From: Streptomyces sp. GS7
GTDB taxonomy: Bacteria > Actinomycetota > Actinomycetes > Streptomycetales > Streptomycetaceae
Reading direction: 5' to 3'
Length of the DNA stretch: 64,000 bases
Assembly (NCBI RefSeq): GCF_009834125.1
Contig: NZ_CP047146.1
Span: forward strand, 2,163,501 to 2,227,500
Numbering within the stretch: the first letter of the stretch is position 1; the number at the start of each line of letters is the position of its first letter. Shown piece by piece: positions 26,848 to 35,563 of the stretch. Under the pieces are notes generated by a model. That model saw only the letters and a list, made by a program, of their open reading frames with translations. It had not been told where the DNA came from and did not search any database. The position numbers and the translations under genes are program-made.

Positions 26848-27789
26848 ATGGGACTCACCATCGGCGTCGACATCGGCGGCACGAAGATCGCGGCCGGCGT
26901 GGTCGACGAAGAGGGTTCGATCCTTGAGACGTGCAAGGTACCGACCCCGCAAGCCACCGATGAGCTGACCGAGGCCATCGCGGACGCCGTCCGCACGGTC
27001 GGAGCCGGTCATCATGTCGAAGCCGTCGGCATCGGCGCCGCCGGCTACGTCGACGAGAAGCGCGCCACGGTCCTGTTCGCGCCGAACATCGACTGGCGCC
27101 ACGAACCGCTCAAGGACAAGGTCGAGCAGCGCGTCGGCCTCCCCGTCGTGGTCGAGAACGACGCCAACGCCGCGGCCTGGGGCGAGTACAGGTTCGGCGC
27201 CGGCCAGGGCCACAGCGACGTCATCTGCATCACGCTCGGCACCGGCCTGGGCGGCGGCATCATCATCGGCAACAAGCTCCGCCGCGGCCGGTTCGGCGTC
27301 GCCGCCGAGTTCGGCCACATCCGGGTCGTCCCCGACGGCCTGCTCTGCGGCTGCGGCAGCCAGGGCTGCTGGGAGCAGTACGCCTCCGGCCGCGCCCTGC
27401 TGCGCTACGCCCGCCAGCGCGCCTTCGCCACCCCGGAGAACGCCACCGCCCTGCTCGCGCTGGGCGACGGCACCCCCGAGGGCATCGAGGGCCGGCACAT
27501 CAGCCAGGCCGCCCGCCAGGGCGACCCGGTCGCCATCGACTCGTTCCGCGAACTGGCCCGCTGGGCCGGCGCCGGCCTGGCCGACCTGGCCTCGCTGTTC
27601 GACCCGTCCGCGTTCATCGTCGGCGGCGGCGTCTCGGACGAGGGCGAGCTGGTCCTCGAACCGATCCGCAAGTCCTTCCGCCGCTGGCTGGTCGGCAACC
27701 AGTACCGGCCCCACGCCCAGGTGCTCGCCGCGCAGCTCGGCGGCAAGGCCGGACTGGTCGGCGCGGCGGACCTGGCCCGCCAGGGCTGA
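26848..27789 (+). CDS. glkA: ROK-family glucokinase
   Basis: 313 residues. Phosphorylates glucose with ATP and in Streptomyces is central to carbon catabolite repression. Sequence shows the ATP-loop DIGGTK, NDANAAAWGEYRFGAG, the sugar-site GHIRVV and the zinc motif CGCGSQGCWEQYASG. Length and motif set match the characterised S. coelicolor enzyme. ATG start; follows the DUF5304 gene and precedes the EEP gene by 5 bp. Confidence 0.95.
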   Translation: MGLTIGVDIGGTKIAAGVVDEEGSILETCKVPTPQATDELTEAIADAVRTVGAGHHVEAVGIGAAGYVDEKRATVLFAPNIDWRHEPLKDKVEQRVGLPVVVENDANAAAWGEYRFGAGQGHSDVICITLGTGLGGGIIIGNKLRRGRFGVAAEFGHIRVVPDGLLCGCGSQGCWEQYASGRALLRYARQRAFATPENATALLALGDGTPEGIEGRHISQAARQGDPVAIDSFRELARWAGAGLADLASLFDPSAFIVGGGVSDEGELVLEPIRKSFRRWLVGNQYRPHAQVLAAQLGGKAGLVGAADLARQG

Positions 27790-27794
27790 CACGG

Positions 27795-28676
27795 GTGGTG
27801 GCCGAGCGCTCCGGACGTCCGGCGGCCGGTACGGGAGTTCCGGCCGGCGACGGCTCAAGTCCCGGGCCCGGCACGGGACTTCCGGAGTCCGGCGCGGGAC
27901 TTCCCGAGTCCGGCACCGCGGAGGACGGCTCCGCGGTCGTCCGGGTGCTCAGCTACAACATCCGCTCCCTGCGCGACGATCGGGCGGCGCTGGCCCGGGT
28001 CATCCGGGCCTGTGCCCCCGATCTCGTCCTCGTCCAGGAGGCCCCGCGCTTCTTCCGCTGGCGCACGGCCGCCGATCGGCTGGCCCGCGCGAGCGGCCTG
28101 GTGTACGTCACCGGCGGCGCGACGACCGCCGGCCCGATGATCCTCGCCACGCTCCGCGGCCAGGTGGAGCGCACCGAGGACGTCCTGCTGCCCCGCACTC
28201 CCGGACTGCATCAGCGCGGTTTCGCCACCGCGGTGCTCCGCTTCGGCCGCGCCCGGCTCGGCGTCCTCAGCTGCCACCTCAGCCTCGACGCCCGGGAGCG
28301 CTACGGCCAGGCCGGGCTGCTGCTGGACCGGCTGGCCGCGCTGGGCGTGCCGTACGCGGTGGCCGGCGGCGACCTCAACGACCGCCCGGACGGCCGGAGT
28401 TTCCGCCGGGTGGCGGGCGTGCTGCGGGACGGCTGGGCCGCCCAGCCGTGGGGCGGCGAGTTCACCTCCACGCCCCGCGAGCCGCGGCAGCGGATCGACG
28501 CGGTGTTCGCCACGGACGGGGTGCGGATCCTCGGGTGCGGGGTGCCGCGGGGGCTGCCCGGGGTGCACGAGGCCGACCTCGTCCGCGCCTCGGACCATCT
28601 GCCGGTCCTGGCCGCCGTGCGGGTGCCCGCGGGCGGTCAGGCCCTGCCCGACCCCGATCCACCGGACCGGCCCTGA
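27795..28676 (+). CDS. Endonuclease/exonuclease/phosphatase (EEP) family protein
   Basis: 293 residues. The EEP core begins at VLSYNIRSLRDD, with LVQEAPRFF (metal Glu), GGDLNDRPDG and the C-terminal SDHLPVLA (catalytic Asp-His). The first 50 residues are Gly/Pro/Ser rich with a repeated GLPESG element, so the real start may be downstream of the GTG at 27795, for which no ribosome site is visible. Could act on nucleic acid, lipids or phosphoesters. Confidence 0.82.
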   Translation: MVAERSGRPAAGTGVPAGDGSSPGPGTGLPESGAGLPESGTAEDGSAVVRVLSYNIRSLRDDRAALARVIRACAPDLVLVQEAPRFFRWRTAADRLARASGLVYVTGGATTAGPMILATLRGQVERTEDVLLPRTPGLHQRGFATAVLRFGRARLGVLSCHLSLDARERYGQAGLLLDRLAALGVPYAVAGGDLNDRPDGRSFRRVAGVLRDGWAAQPWGGEFTSTPREPRQRIDAVFATDGVRILGCGVPRGLPGVHEADLVRASDHLPVLAAVRVPAGGQALPDPDPPDRP

Positions 28677-28716
28677 GGGAGCCCGGCCGCCGGACGGGCC
28701 GCGAGCCGGGGGCGGT

Positions 28717-29352
28717 TCAGACGACCGCCCCGCCGCCCGGGAGGTCGTCGTCCTCCTCGCGGTCGTTCTTCATGCGGGCCACGAGCGTGGCGAAGCCGCC
28801 CAGGAAGCCGCCGATGCCGAGGACGGTGATCCACCACGTCACCGGCTGCTGCAGGAGCATCATCACGACCAGCAGGAGCGGGCCGCCGAGGACCGCGATC
28901 CAGGCGAACTTGGTGGTGACGTCGGGGCTCGGCAGCGGGGGCGGCTCGGGCGGGGTGAAGTGGCCCTCGTCGGTCGCGTCGAAGTCGTCGTCGGAGGGTT
29001 CGGCCGCGGACCAGTCCCGCGGCCCCACACCGGGTGCGAAGACCACGAAGCTGCCGGGCCGGGAAGGGGGACCGGAGCTGCCGGGGCTGCCGGGGGCGTC
29101 GGGGAGGCTGTCGGCGGACGGGGCTTCGGCGGACGGGGCGTCGGGCTGCCGGCCGGCGTCCGCGGCCGCTTCCGGGTCCCGGCCGGCGGCCGCTTCCGGC
29201 TCCCGGCCGGCCGTGTCCGGTGCCCGTCCGCCGTCGCGCCCGCCGTCCAGGTCCGGAAACTCCGGCTGCTCCCCGTAGCCCGCGACGATCTCGGCCCAGG
29301 CGGCCTCTTCGTCCAGCGGGTCCCGGGGGTCGCGGGGGCTACGCTCCGCCAC
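28717..29352 (-). CDS. Hypothetical membrane protein with acidic disordered N-terminus
   Basis: 211 residues: a long Pro/Asp/Ala-rich region (about 1-135) with repeated DPEAAA-type elements, then two membrane helices (about 150-170, 175-195) and an acidic tail. GTG start with a GAGGGGAC site; it overlaps the end of the upstream esterase gene by 14 bp, so it is coupled. Function not recognised. Confidence 0.75.
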   Translation of the reverse strand: MAERSPRDPRDPLDEEAAWAEIVAGYGEQPEFPDLDGGRDGGRAPDTAGREPEAAAGRDPEAAADAGRQPDAPSAEAPSADSLPDAPGSPGSSGPPSRPGSFVVFAPGVGPRDWSAAEPSDDDFDATDEGHFTPPEPPPLPSPDVTTKFAWIAVLGGPLLLVVMMLLQQPVTWWITVLGIGGFLGGFATLVARMKNDREEDDDLPGGGAVV

Positions 29353-30136
29353 TGGCCGCCGTCCCCTCCTGGACCGCACCCGGCCCCGCCTCCGGGGCGA
29401 GCCGGGTGATGAAGGCGTGGCTGTCCCGGAAGATCCGCTCCGCGTCGTGGTCGAGCGTGGCGACGTGGTAGCTGCGCTCCAGGAGGGTGTGCCGGACGTC
29501 CGTGGAGGACACCCGGCTCAGGATGCGGTCCGAGTCGACGGGCGGGACGACGTGGTCCTGCGGGCTGGTCATCACCAGCAACGGCTGGGTGACGCGCGGG
29601 AGTTCGGAGTCGACCAGCTGGAAGAACCGGCGCAGCGAGTGCGCGGCGTGCAGCGGCACCCGGTCGTAGCCGACCTCCTCGGCACCGGGCTTGGCGATAT
29701 CGCTGACGATCCCCTTGGTCGACCGCACGACATGGCGCAGCACCGGCAGCAGCGGCGCCGCCGCGTCGTGCACTTTGTTGCCCGGATTGACCACCGCCAC
29801 GCCGCTGACGGCGTCGCCGTGCTTGGCGGCCAGCCGCAGGGCCAGCGCGCCGCCCATGGACAGACCGCAGACGAAGACCCTGCTGCACCGCTCGGTCAGC
29901 GCCCGCAGCTCCCGGTCCACCTCGGCGTACCAGTCCTGCCAGGTGGTGAGCTGCATGTCCTGCCACCGCGTGCCGTGGCCGGGCAGCAGCGGGACGGTGA
30001 CGCTCAGTCCCTGGTCGGCGAGGTATTCCGCCCAGGGGCGCACGGACTGGGGGGAACCGGTGAAGCCGTGACATACGAGGACGCCGACCTCTCCGCCGTC
30101 ACGGCGGAACGGCTCGGCTCCGGGAAGGAGCGGCAC
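29339..30136 (-). CDS. Alpha/beta-hydrolase, carboxylesterase/monoacylglycerol-lipase type
   Basis: 265 residues. VLVCHGFTGSPQS gives the oxyanion loop, GLSMGG the catalytic serine, and the later SPQDHVVPP and SYHVATLDHD segments the Asp and His. This resembles Est30-type carboxylesterases. GTG start at 30136 with GGAG 7 nt upstream. It sits beside a PlsC-type acyltransferase, divergently, and is coupled to the following membrane-protein gene. The physiological ester is unknown. Confidence 0.88.
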   Translation of the reverse strand: MPLLPGAEPFRRDGGEVGVLVCHGFTGSPQSVRPWAEYLADQGLSVTVPLLPGHGTRWQDMQLTTWQDWYAEVDRELRALTERCSRVFVCGLSMGGALALRLAAKHGDAVSGVAVVNPGNKVHDAAAPLLPVLRHVVRSTKGIVSDIAKPGAEEVGYDRVPLHAAHSLRRFFQLVDSELPRVTQPLLVMTSPQDHVVPPVDSDRILSRVSSTDVRHTLLERSYHVATLDHDAERIFRDSHAFITRLAPEAGPGAVQEGTAASGGA

Positions 30137-30368
30137 CGGGGAACTCCGATCGATAAGGGGCTGGCGGGTTACCTCAGCGTACGCGGAGTGACCGCGGCGG
30201 GGTAGGCCCTGCGCGGCCGCAGGGGCAGGTCGGGGGACCGGTGAGCGGCGCCTGCGGGACGCCCGCGCGGTCGCCGGCGAGCCGGTACGTCCCCTCGCAG
30301 CCCGGTCGCGGCGAGCGGTGCCCCACGAGGGGGTTAAGGTCTTTGCGTCACACACAGGAGGCAGTCGG

Positions 30369-31118
30369 TTGATCTACGGCGCAATGAAGTTTTCCATCGG
30401 CGGGCCGCTGAGGCTTGCGTTCCGTCCCTGGGTGGAAGGCATCGAGAACGTTCCCGCCGAGGGTCCGGCGATCCTCGCGAGCAACCACCTGTCCTTCTCG
30501 GACTCCTTCTTCCTGCCCGCGGTGCTGGACCGCAAGGTCACCTTCATCGCGAAGGCCGAGTACTTCACCTCCCCGGGGGTGAAGGGCAAGCTGACGGCCG
30601 CGTTCTTCAAGGGCGTGGGCCAGCTCCCGGTCGACCGCTCGGGCGCCCGCGGCGCCGGTGAGGCGGCGATCAAGAGCGGCATCGAGGTGCTGGAGCGCGG
30701 TGAGCTCTTCGGCATCTACCCGGAGGGCACCCGCTCCCCGGACGGCCGGCTCTACCGCGGCAAGCCGGGCGGCCTGGCGCGGGTGGCGCTGGCCACCGGG
30801 GCGCCGGTCATTCCCGTGGCGATGATCGACACCGAGAAGGTGCAGCCGCCCGGCAAGATCCTGCCCAAGATGGTCCGGCCGGGCATCCGCATCGGCAAGC
30901 CGCTGGACTTCAGCCGCTATCAGGGCATGGAGAACGACCGCTTCATCCTGCGCTCGGTCACCGACGAGGTGATGTACGAGATCATGAAGCTGTCCGGCCA
31001 GGAGTACGTCGACATCTACGCGACGGCGGCCAAGCGGCAGATCGCCGAGGCGGCCAAGGCCGCGGAGGCGAAGAAGAAGGCCGATGCGGAGCAGGCCGCG
31101 CAGGCCGGCGCCGAATAG
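30369..31118 (+). CDS. 1-acyl-sn-glycerol-3-phosphate acyltransferase (PlsC-like)
   Basis: 249 residues. The acyltransferase motifs are NHLSFSD (the HX4D variant), then EGTRSPDG and VIPVAMIDTEKV, placing it in the lysophosphatidic acid acyltransferase family that makes phosphatidic acid. A Lys/Ala-rich tail ends the protein. TTG at 30369 is chosen because AGGAGG lies 7 nt upstream; the first ATG is at 30384. Comparable to Rv2182c in the mycobacterial locus. Confidence 0.88.
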   Translation: MIYGAMKFSIGGPLRLAFRPWVEGIENVPAEGPAILASNHLSFSDSFFLPAVLDRKVTFIAKAEYFTSPGVKGKLTAAFFKGVGQLPVDRSGARGAGEAAIKSGIEVLERGELFGIYPEGTRSPDGRLYRGKPGGLARVALATGAPVIPVAMIDTEKVQPPGKILPKMVRPGIRIGKPLDFSRYQGMENDRFILRSVTDEVMYEIMKLSGQEYVDIYATAAKRQIAEAAKAAEAKKKADAEQAAQAGAE

Positions 31119-31191
31119 ACAGGACAGACGGGACCGACGGGCGGAGCCGAGGCCGGGGGCAGCGTGGCCCCGGCGAGGGGTGGGGGCCGGA

Positions 31192-32499
31192 ATGACGGAT
31201 GCCGACATACGGACGGTCGACGGCGGCGTGGCGGCCGGTGGCCGGGAAGCCAGGGGCACAAGGCCCCCGAAGGTGCTGCGGATGTCCGTCGAACTCCCGC
31301 TGTGGCGGGCGATCACCGGCTACCGCATCCTGACCCTCGGCTACGCCCTCTGCCTGTTCGCGCTGTCGTACGGCAAGTACGCCCACCCGCTGGGCGCCGC
31401 CGCCTACATGGGCGCGATCACCCTGTGGACGGCGCTGACCTGGCGCCGTACGACCTCCCCGGAGCGCTGCAGCCGGCGCTTCCTGGTCGCCGACCTCTGC
31501 TTCGCGGCCGGCGGCATCCTGCTGACCTCGGTGGTCGACACCCACGCCCGCATCATGGGCGGCGCGGCGACGCTGCCCTCCATATGGGCGGCGGGCGCGG
31601 TGCTGGGCTTCGCGATCAGGGGCGGCTGGAGGTGGGCCGCGGTGGCCTCCAGCATCGTCGCCGTGGCCAACCTCGTCGAGCGTGAGGAGCTGGCCCGGGA
31701 CACCGTCCACAACGTGGTGCTGGTGTGGGTGGCCAGCGTCGCCATCGGCTATGTCGTCGAGGTGGCCCGCGCCAGTGAGCGCACCCTCGCCCGCGCGCTC
31801 CAGATAGACGCCGCCACCCGCGAGCGGGAGCGGCTGGCCCGCGACATCCACGACAGCGTGCTCCAGGTGCTGGCCATGGTGCAGCGGCGCGGCGCCGCGA
31901 TCGGCGGCGAGGCGGCCGAGCTGGGGCGGATGGCCGGCGAGCAGGAGGTGGCGCTGCGCACCCTGGTCTCCGGCGGGCTGGTGCCGGCACAGCGCGCGGT
32001 CCCGCAGACCGGTGCGGCCACCGCCGACGCGACCGGCGCACGGCGTACCGCGCCGCCGGCGGCGCCCGCAGCCGGCGACCCCTGCGACGTCCAGGCGCTG
32101 CTCGCCCCGTACGCCGGTGCCGGGGTGACGCTCTCCGGGCCCGGCACGGCGGTCGAGCTGCCGGCCGCCGCGGCGGCGGAGCTGGCCGCCGCTGTCGGTG
32201 CCGCACTGGACAATGTGCGGGTGCACGCGGGGGCCGATGCCCGCGCGTGGATCCTGGTGGAGGACGAACCGGACGCGGTGATCGTGACGGTCCGCGACGA
32301 CGGCCCCGGCATTTCCGAGGGGCGGCTCGCGGACGCCGAGCGCGAGGGCCGCCTCGGGGTGGCGCTGTCGATCCGCGGCCGGCTGCGGGACCTCGGCGGC
32401 AGCGCGGAGTGGGTCTCGGTCCCCGGCCAGGGCACGGAAGTGGAGCTGAAGGTTCCCAAGGGCGCCGCGCCCGGGGGAGGACGACGGGGGAAGGCATGA
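31192..32499 (+). CDS. macS: Sensor histidine kinase (MacS-like)
   Basis: 435 residues. Membrane helices fill about 45-200, then a HisKA_3 dimerisation domain with the phospho-acceptor in RDIHDSVLQVLAMV, and a HATPase_c domain with a GPGISEGRL ATP lid and G-rich C-terminal motif. Its stop overlaps the response-regulator start by 4 bp. The position before pfkA matches S. coelicolor SCO2121-SCO2120 (MacS-MacR), so the name is by synteny. The signal is unknown. Confidence 0.85.
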   Translation: MTDADIRTVDGGVAAGGREARGTRPPKVLRMSVELPLWRAITGYRILTLGYALCLFALSYGKYAHPLGAAAYMGAITLWTALTWRRTTSPERCSRRFLVADLCFAAGGILLTSVVDTHARIMGGAATLPSIWAAGAVLGFAIRGGWRWAAVASSIVAVANLVEREELARDTVHNVVLVWVASVAIGYVVEVARASERTLARALQIDAATRERERLARDIHDSVLQVLAMVQRRGAAIGGEAAELGRMAGEQEVALRTLVSGGLVPAQRAVPQTGAATADATGARRTAPPAAPAAGDPCDVQALLAPYAGAGVTLSGPGTAVELPAAAAAELAAAVGAALDNVRVHAGADARAWILVEDEPDAVIVTVRDDGPGISEGRLADAEREGRLGVALSIRGRLRDLGGSAEWVSVPGQGTEVELKVPKGAAPGGGRRGKA

Positions 32500-33173
32500 G
32501 CGTGAGCGAAGAGACGGCCCTGCGGGTCATGGTGGTCGACGACCATCCGATGTGGCGGGACGCGGTCGCCCGGGATCTGGCGCAGGCCGGGTGCGATGTG
32601 GTGGCGACGGCCGGTGACGGCCTCCAGGCGGTGCGCCGGGCCCAGGCGGTCGCGCCCGATGTGCTGGTCCTGGACCTGAACCTGCCGGGGCTGCCCGGCG
32701 TCCAGGTGTGCAAGCAACTGGTCGGCGCCGACCCGTCGCTGCGGGTGCTGGTGCTCTCCGCGAGCGGTGAGCACGCCGATGTCCTGGAGGCGGTGAAGTC
32801 CGGCGCGACCGGCTATCTGCTGAAGTCGGCGAGCACGGAGGAACTGCTGGACGCGGTGCGGCGTACCGCCGCCGGCGACCCGGTGTTCACGCCGGGGCTG
32901 GCCGGCCTGGTGCTCGGCGAGTACCGCCGGCTGGCCACCGAGCCGGTCCCGGCGACCGCCGACGAGCCGGGCGCCCCGCAGTTGACGGACCGGGAGACCG
33001 AGGTGCTGCGCCTGGTCGCCAAGGGCCTCTCGTACAAGCAGATCGCCGAGCGGCTGGTGATCTCGCACCGCACGGTGCAGAACCACGTCCAGAACACCCT
33101 CGGCAAGCTCCAGTTGCACAACCGCGTGGAGCTGGTGCGGTACGCGATAGAGCGCGGCCTCGACGGGGTGTGA
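32496..33173 (+). CDS. macR: NarL/LuxR-type response regulator (MacR-like)
   Basis: 225 residues. Receiver domain with VVDDHPMW and phospho-acceptor VLDLNLPG, followed by a LuxR-type helix-turn-helix (LTDRETEVLRLVAKGLSYKQ onward). Translationally coupled to the kinase. In S. coelicolor the equivalent MacR controls genes for morphogenetic membrane proteins through an inverted repeat of the form TGAGTAC-nn-GTACTCA (recalled). A near match lies at 54230-54245 in this window. Confidence 0.87.
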   Translation: MSVSEETALRVMVVDDHPMWRDAVARDLAQAGCDVVATAGDGLQAVRRAQAVAPDVLVLDLNLPGLPGVQVCKQLVGADPSLRVLVLSASGEHADVLEAVKSGATGYLLKSASTEELLDAVRRTAAGDPVFTPGLAGLVLGEYRRLATEPVPATADEPGAPQLTDRETEVLRLVAKGLSYKQIAERLVISHRTVQNHVQNTLGKLQLHNRVELVRYAIERGLDGV

Positions 33174-33371
33174 GGCGGCCGTCCCTGGCGCCCGCCCCTG
33201 CCCGGCGGTGACCGCTTCCGCTCGTACGGGTGAACGCCTCGCGTCAACTCCCCTGAGATCAAGCGGAATCCGCGACTCACCCATCCCGGAGTGACCCAGC
33301 TCACCATTAGCGTGACGAGGGTTGGCTCATTGACGGCCGTGCGCGGCCATGGACGGGACGTAGGTGAAGCG

Positions 33372-34400
33372 ATGCGGGTCGGAGTACTGACCGGTGGCGG
33401 CGACTGCCCGGGTCTGAACGCAGTGATCAGGGGCATCGTCCGCAAGGGCACCCAGGAGTACGGATATGACTTCGTCGGCTTCCGGGACGGCTGGCGCGGA
33501 CCGCTGGAGGGCAACACGCTCCCGCTGGACATCCCGGCGGTGCGCGGCATCCTGCCCCGGGGCGGCACGATCCTCGGCTCGTCGCGGACCAACCCCTTCA
33601 AGCAGGAGGACGGCGTCCGCCGGATCAGGGAGACGCTGGCCAAGCAGGAGGCCGAGGCGCTGATCGCGATCGGCGGCGAGGACACCCTCGGTGTCGCCGC
33701 CCGGCTCTACGAGGAGCACGGCATCCCCTGCGTCGGCGTGCCCAAGACCATCGACAACGACCTCTCGGCCACGGACTACACCTTCGGCTTCGACACCGCC
33801 GTCGGCGTCGCCACCGAGGCCATCGACCGGCTGCACACCACCGCCGAGTCCCATATGCGGGTCCTGGTCGTCGAGGTGATGGGCCGGCACGCCGGCTGGA
33901 TCGCCCTGCACTCCGGCCTGGCCGGTGGCGCCAACGTCATCCTCATCCCGGAGCAGCGCTTCGACCTCGGCCAGGTCTGCGCCTGGATCGACTCCCGCTT
34001 CAAGGCCAGCTACGCCCCGATCGTGGTGGTCGCCGAGGGCGCGATGCCCAAGGACGGCGACATGGTCCTCAAGGACGGCAGCACCGACTCCTTCGGGCAC
34101 GTCCGGCTGTCCGGCGTGGGGGAGTGGCTGGCCAAGGAGATCGAGGCGCGCACCGGCAAGGAGGCGCGCACCACCGTCCTCGGGCACACCCAGCGCGGCG
34201 GCACCCCGAGTGCCTTCGACCGCTGGCTGGCCACCCGCTTCGGGCTGCACGCCATCGACGCGGTGCGGGACGCCGACTACGGCAAGATGGTCGCGCTGCG
34301 CGGCACCGACATCGTCCGGGTGCCGCTCTCGGACGCCACCGCCAGGCTGAAGACGGTCGACCCGGCGCTGTACGCCGAGGCCGGGGTGTTCTTCGGCTGA
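33372..34400 (+). CDS. pfkA: 6-phosphofructokinase
   Basis: 342 residues. Phosphorylates fructose 6-phosphate in glycolysis. The ATP/substrate signatures are GGGDCPGLNAVIRG, IGGEDT, PKTIDNDLSATDYTFGFDTAV and the GHTQRGG segment. The GGED form is the one found in characterised ATP-dependent Streptomyces enzymes (S. coelicolor SCO2119 by synteny, as recalled). AGGTGA precedes the ATG by a few bases. A 198-bp gap with no clear operator separates it from the regulator gene. Confidence 0.92.
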   Translation: MRVGVLTGGGDCPGLNAVIRGIVRKGTQEYGYDFVGFRDGWRGPLEGNTLPLDIPAVRGILPRGGTILGSSRTNPFKQEDGVRRIRETLAKQEAEALIAIGGEDTLGVAARLYEEHGIPCVGVPKTIDNDLSATDYTFGFDTAVGVATEAIDRLHTTAESHMRVLVVEVMGRHAGWIALHSGLAGGANVILIPEQRFDLGQVCAWIDSRFKASYAPIVVVAEGAMPKDGDMVLKDGSTDSFGHVRLSGVGEWLAKEIEARTGKEARTTVLGHTQRGGTPSAFDRWLATRFGLHAIDAVRDADYGKMVALRGTDIVRVPLSDATARLKTVDPALYAEAGVFFG

Positions 34401-34446
34401 GCCGGGCCGTCCTCCCTCCGGGCGGCACCGTCGGGCGAGGGGCCGT

Positions 34447-34488
34447 ATATTCGCCATACGCGACATATTCGCCATGTGCGACATATCC
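34447..34488 (+). repeat. AT-rich 18-bp tandem repeat before the dehydrogenase gene
   Basis: Two units, 34447-34464 and 34465-34482, identical at 16 of 18 positions, and a third partial ATATCC, in an otherwise GC-rich promoter region. Could be a regulator-binding array. Confidence 0.6.
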
Positions 34489-34546
34489 GGCCCATTGCTT
34501 CTACGGGGCACTGGCTTCCGCACACCACGCACCGGCGGGAGGGAAC

Positions 34547-35563
34547 GTGGAGATCGTCGCATTCGGCGTGCAGGCGGACGAGCGGTCACTGCTGGAGAAG
34601 GCGTTCGACGGTCACCACCAGGTCCGCTGCCTGGACGTCTTCCTCAACCGCGACACCGCCCCCATCGCCCACGGCTACGAGGTCGTCAGCACCAGCGTCA
34701 ACGACGATCTGAGCGCCGAGGTGCTGCAGACCCTCGCGGCCGGCGGCACGAAGATGGTCGCCCAGCGCTCCACGGGCTTCAACAACATCGATCTGGAGGC
34801 CGCGGCCGATCTGGGACTGACCATCGGCCGGGTCTCCTCGTATTCGCCCTACGCGGTCGCCGAATTCGCCTGGGCGCTGGCGCTGGCCGTGAACCGGCGG
34901 CTCGTACGGGCCGCCAACCGCACCCGGAACTTCGACTTCCGGCTGGACGGCCTGATGGGGCGCGATCTGCGCGGCCGTACCGCGGGCGTGGTCGGCACCG
35001 GCAGGATCGGCGAGGCGTTCACCCGGATCGCGCACGGCTTCGGGATGAACCTGCTCGGCTGCGACCTCGTCGAGAACCCGGAGTGCGTGGCGCTCGGCAT
35101 GCGCTACGTCCCCCGGGAGCGGCTGTTCGCCGAGGCGGACCTGATCACCCTGCACGTCCCGCTGGTCGGCGACACCCGGCACCTCGTCGACGCGGCGGCG
35201 CTGGCCGCCATGAAGGACGACGCGATCCTGATCAACTCCAGCCGGGGCGGGCTGGTCGACACCGCGGCGCTGGTAGAGACGCTGAAGGCCGGCCGGCTCA
35301 CCGGTGTCGGCCTGGACGTCTACGAGGAGGAGGCCGGGCTCTTCTTCTTCGACAAGTCCCTGGACGTCATGGACGACGACATCCTCGCCCGCCTGATGAC
35401 CTTCGCGAACGTGCTGGTCACCTCGCACCAGGCGTACTTCACCGAAGAGGCGGTCGGCCAGATCATCACCACCACGGTGGCCAACGTCGAGGACCATCTG
35501 GCCGGCCGCACCAGCGAGCACATGCTGGTCACACGAGGACAGCTGCCAGCAGCTGCGCGGTGA
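34547..35563 (+). CDS. D-2-hydroxyacid dehydrogenase (D-lactate dehydrogenase-like)
   Basis: 338 residues. NAD-binding motif VVGTGRIGEAF, plus the catalytic Arg/Glu/His set (NSSRGGLVD, GLDVYEEEAG, SHQAYFTEEA). The length and FKHAN-like order fit D-lactate dehydrogenases (LdhA type), which reduce pyruvate to D-lactate. GTG start with a GGGAGG site. It follows the 18-bp repeats and overlaps the 3' end of the convergent anthranilate synthase gene by 35 bp. Confidence 0.85.
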   Translation: MEIVAFGVQADERSLLEKAFDGHHQVRCLDVFLNRDTAPIAHGYEVVSTSVNDDLSAEVLQTLAAGGTKMVAQRSTGFNNIDLEAAADLGLTIGRVSSYSPYAVAEFAWALALAVNRRLVRAANRTRNFDFRLDGLMGRDLRGRTAGVVGTGRIGEAFTRIAHGFGMNLLGCDLVENPECVALGMRYVPRERLFAEADLITLHVPLVGDTRHLVDAAALAAMKDDAILINSSRGGLVDTAALVETLKAGRLTGVGLDVYEEEAGLFFFDKSLDVMDDDILARLMTFANVLVTSHQAYFTEEAVGQIITTTVANVEDHLAGRTSEHMLVTRGQLPAAAR

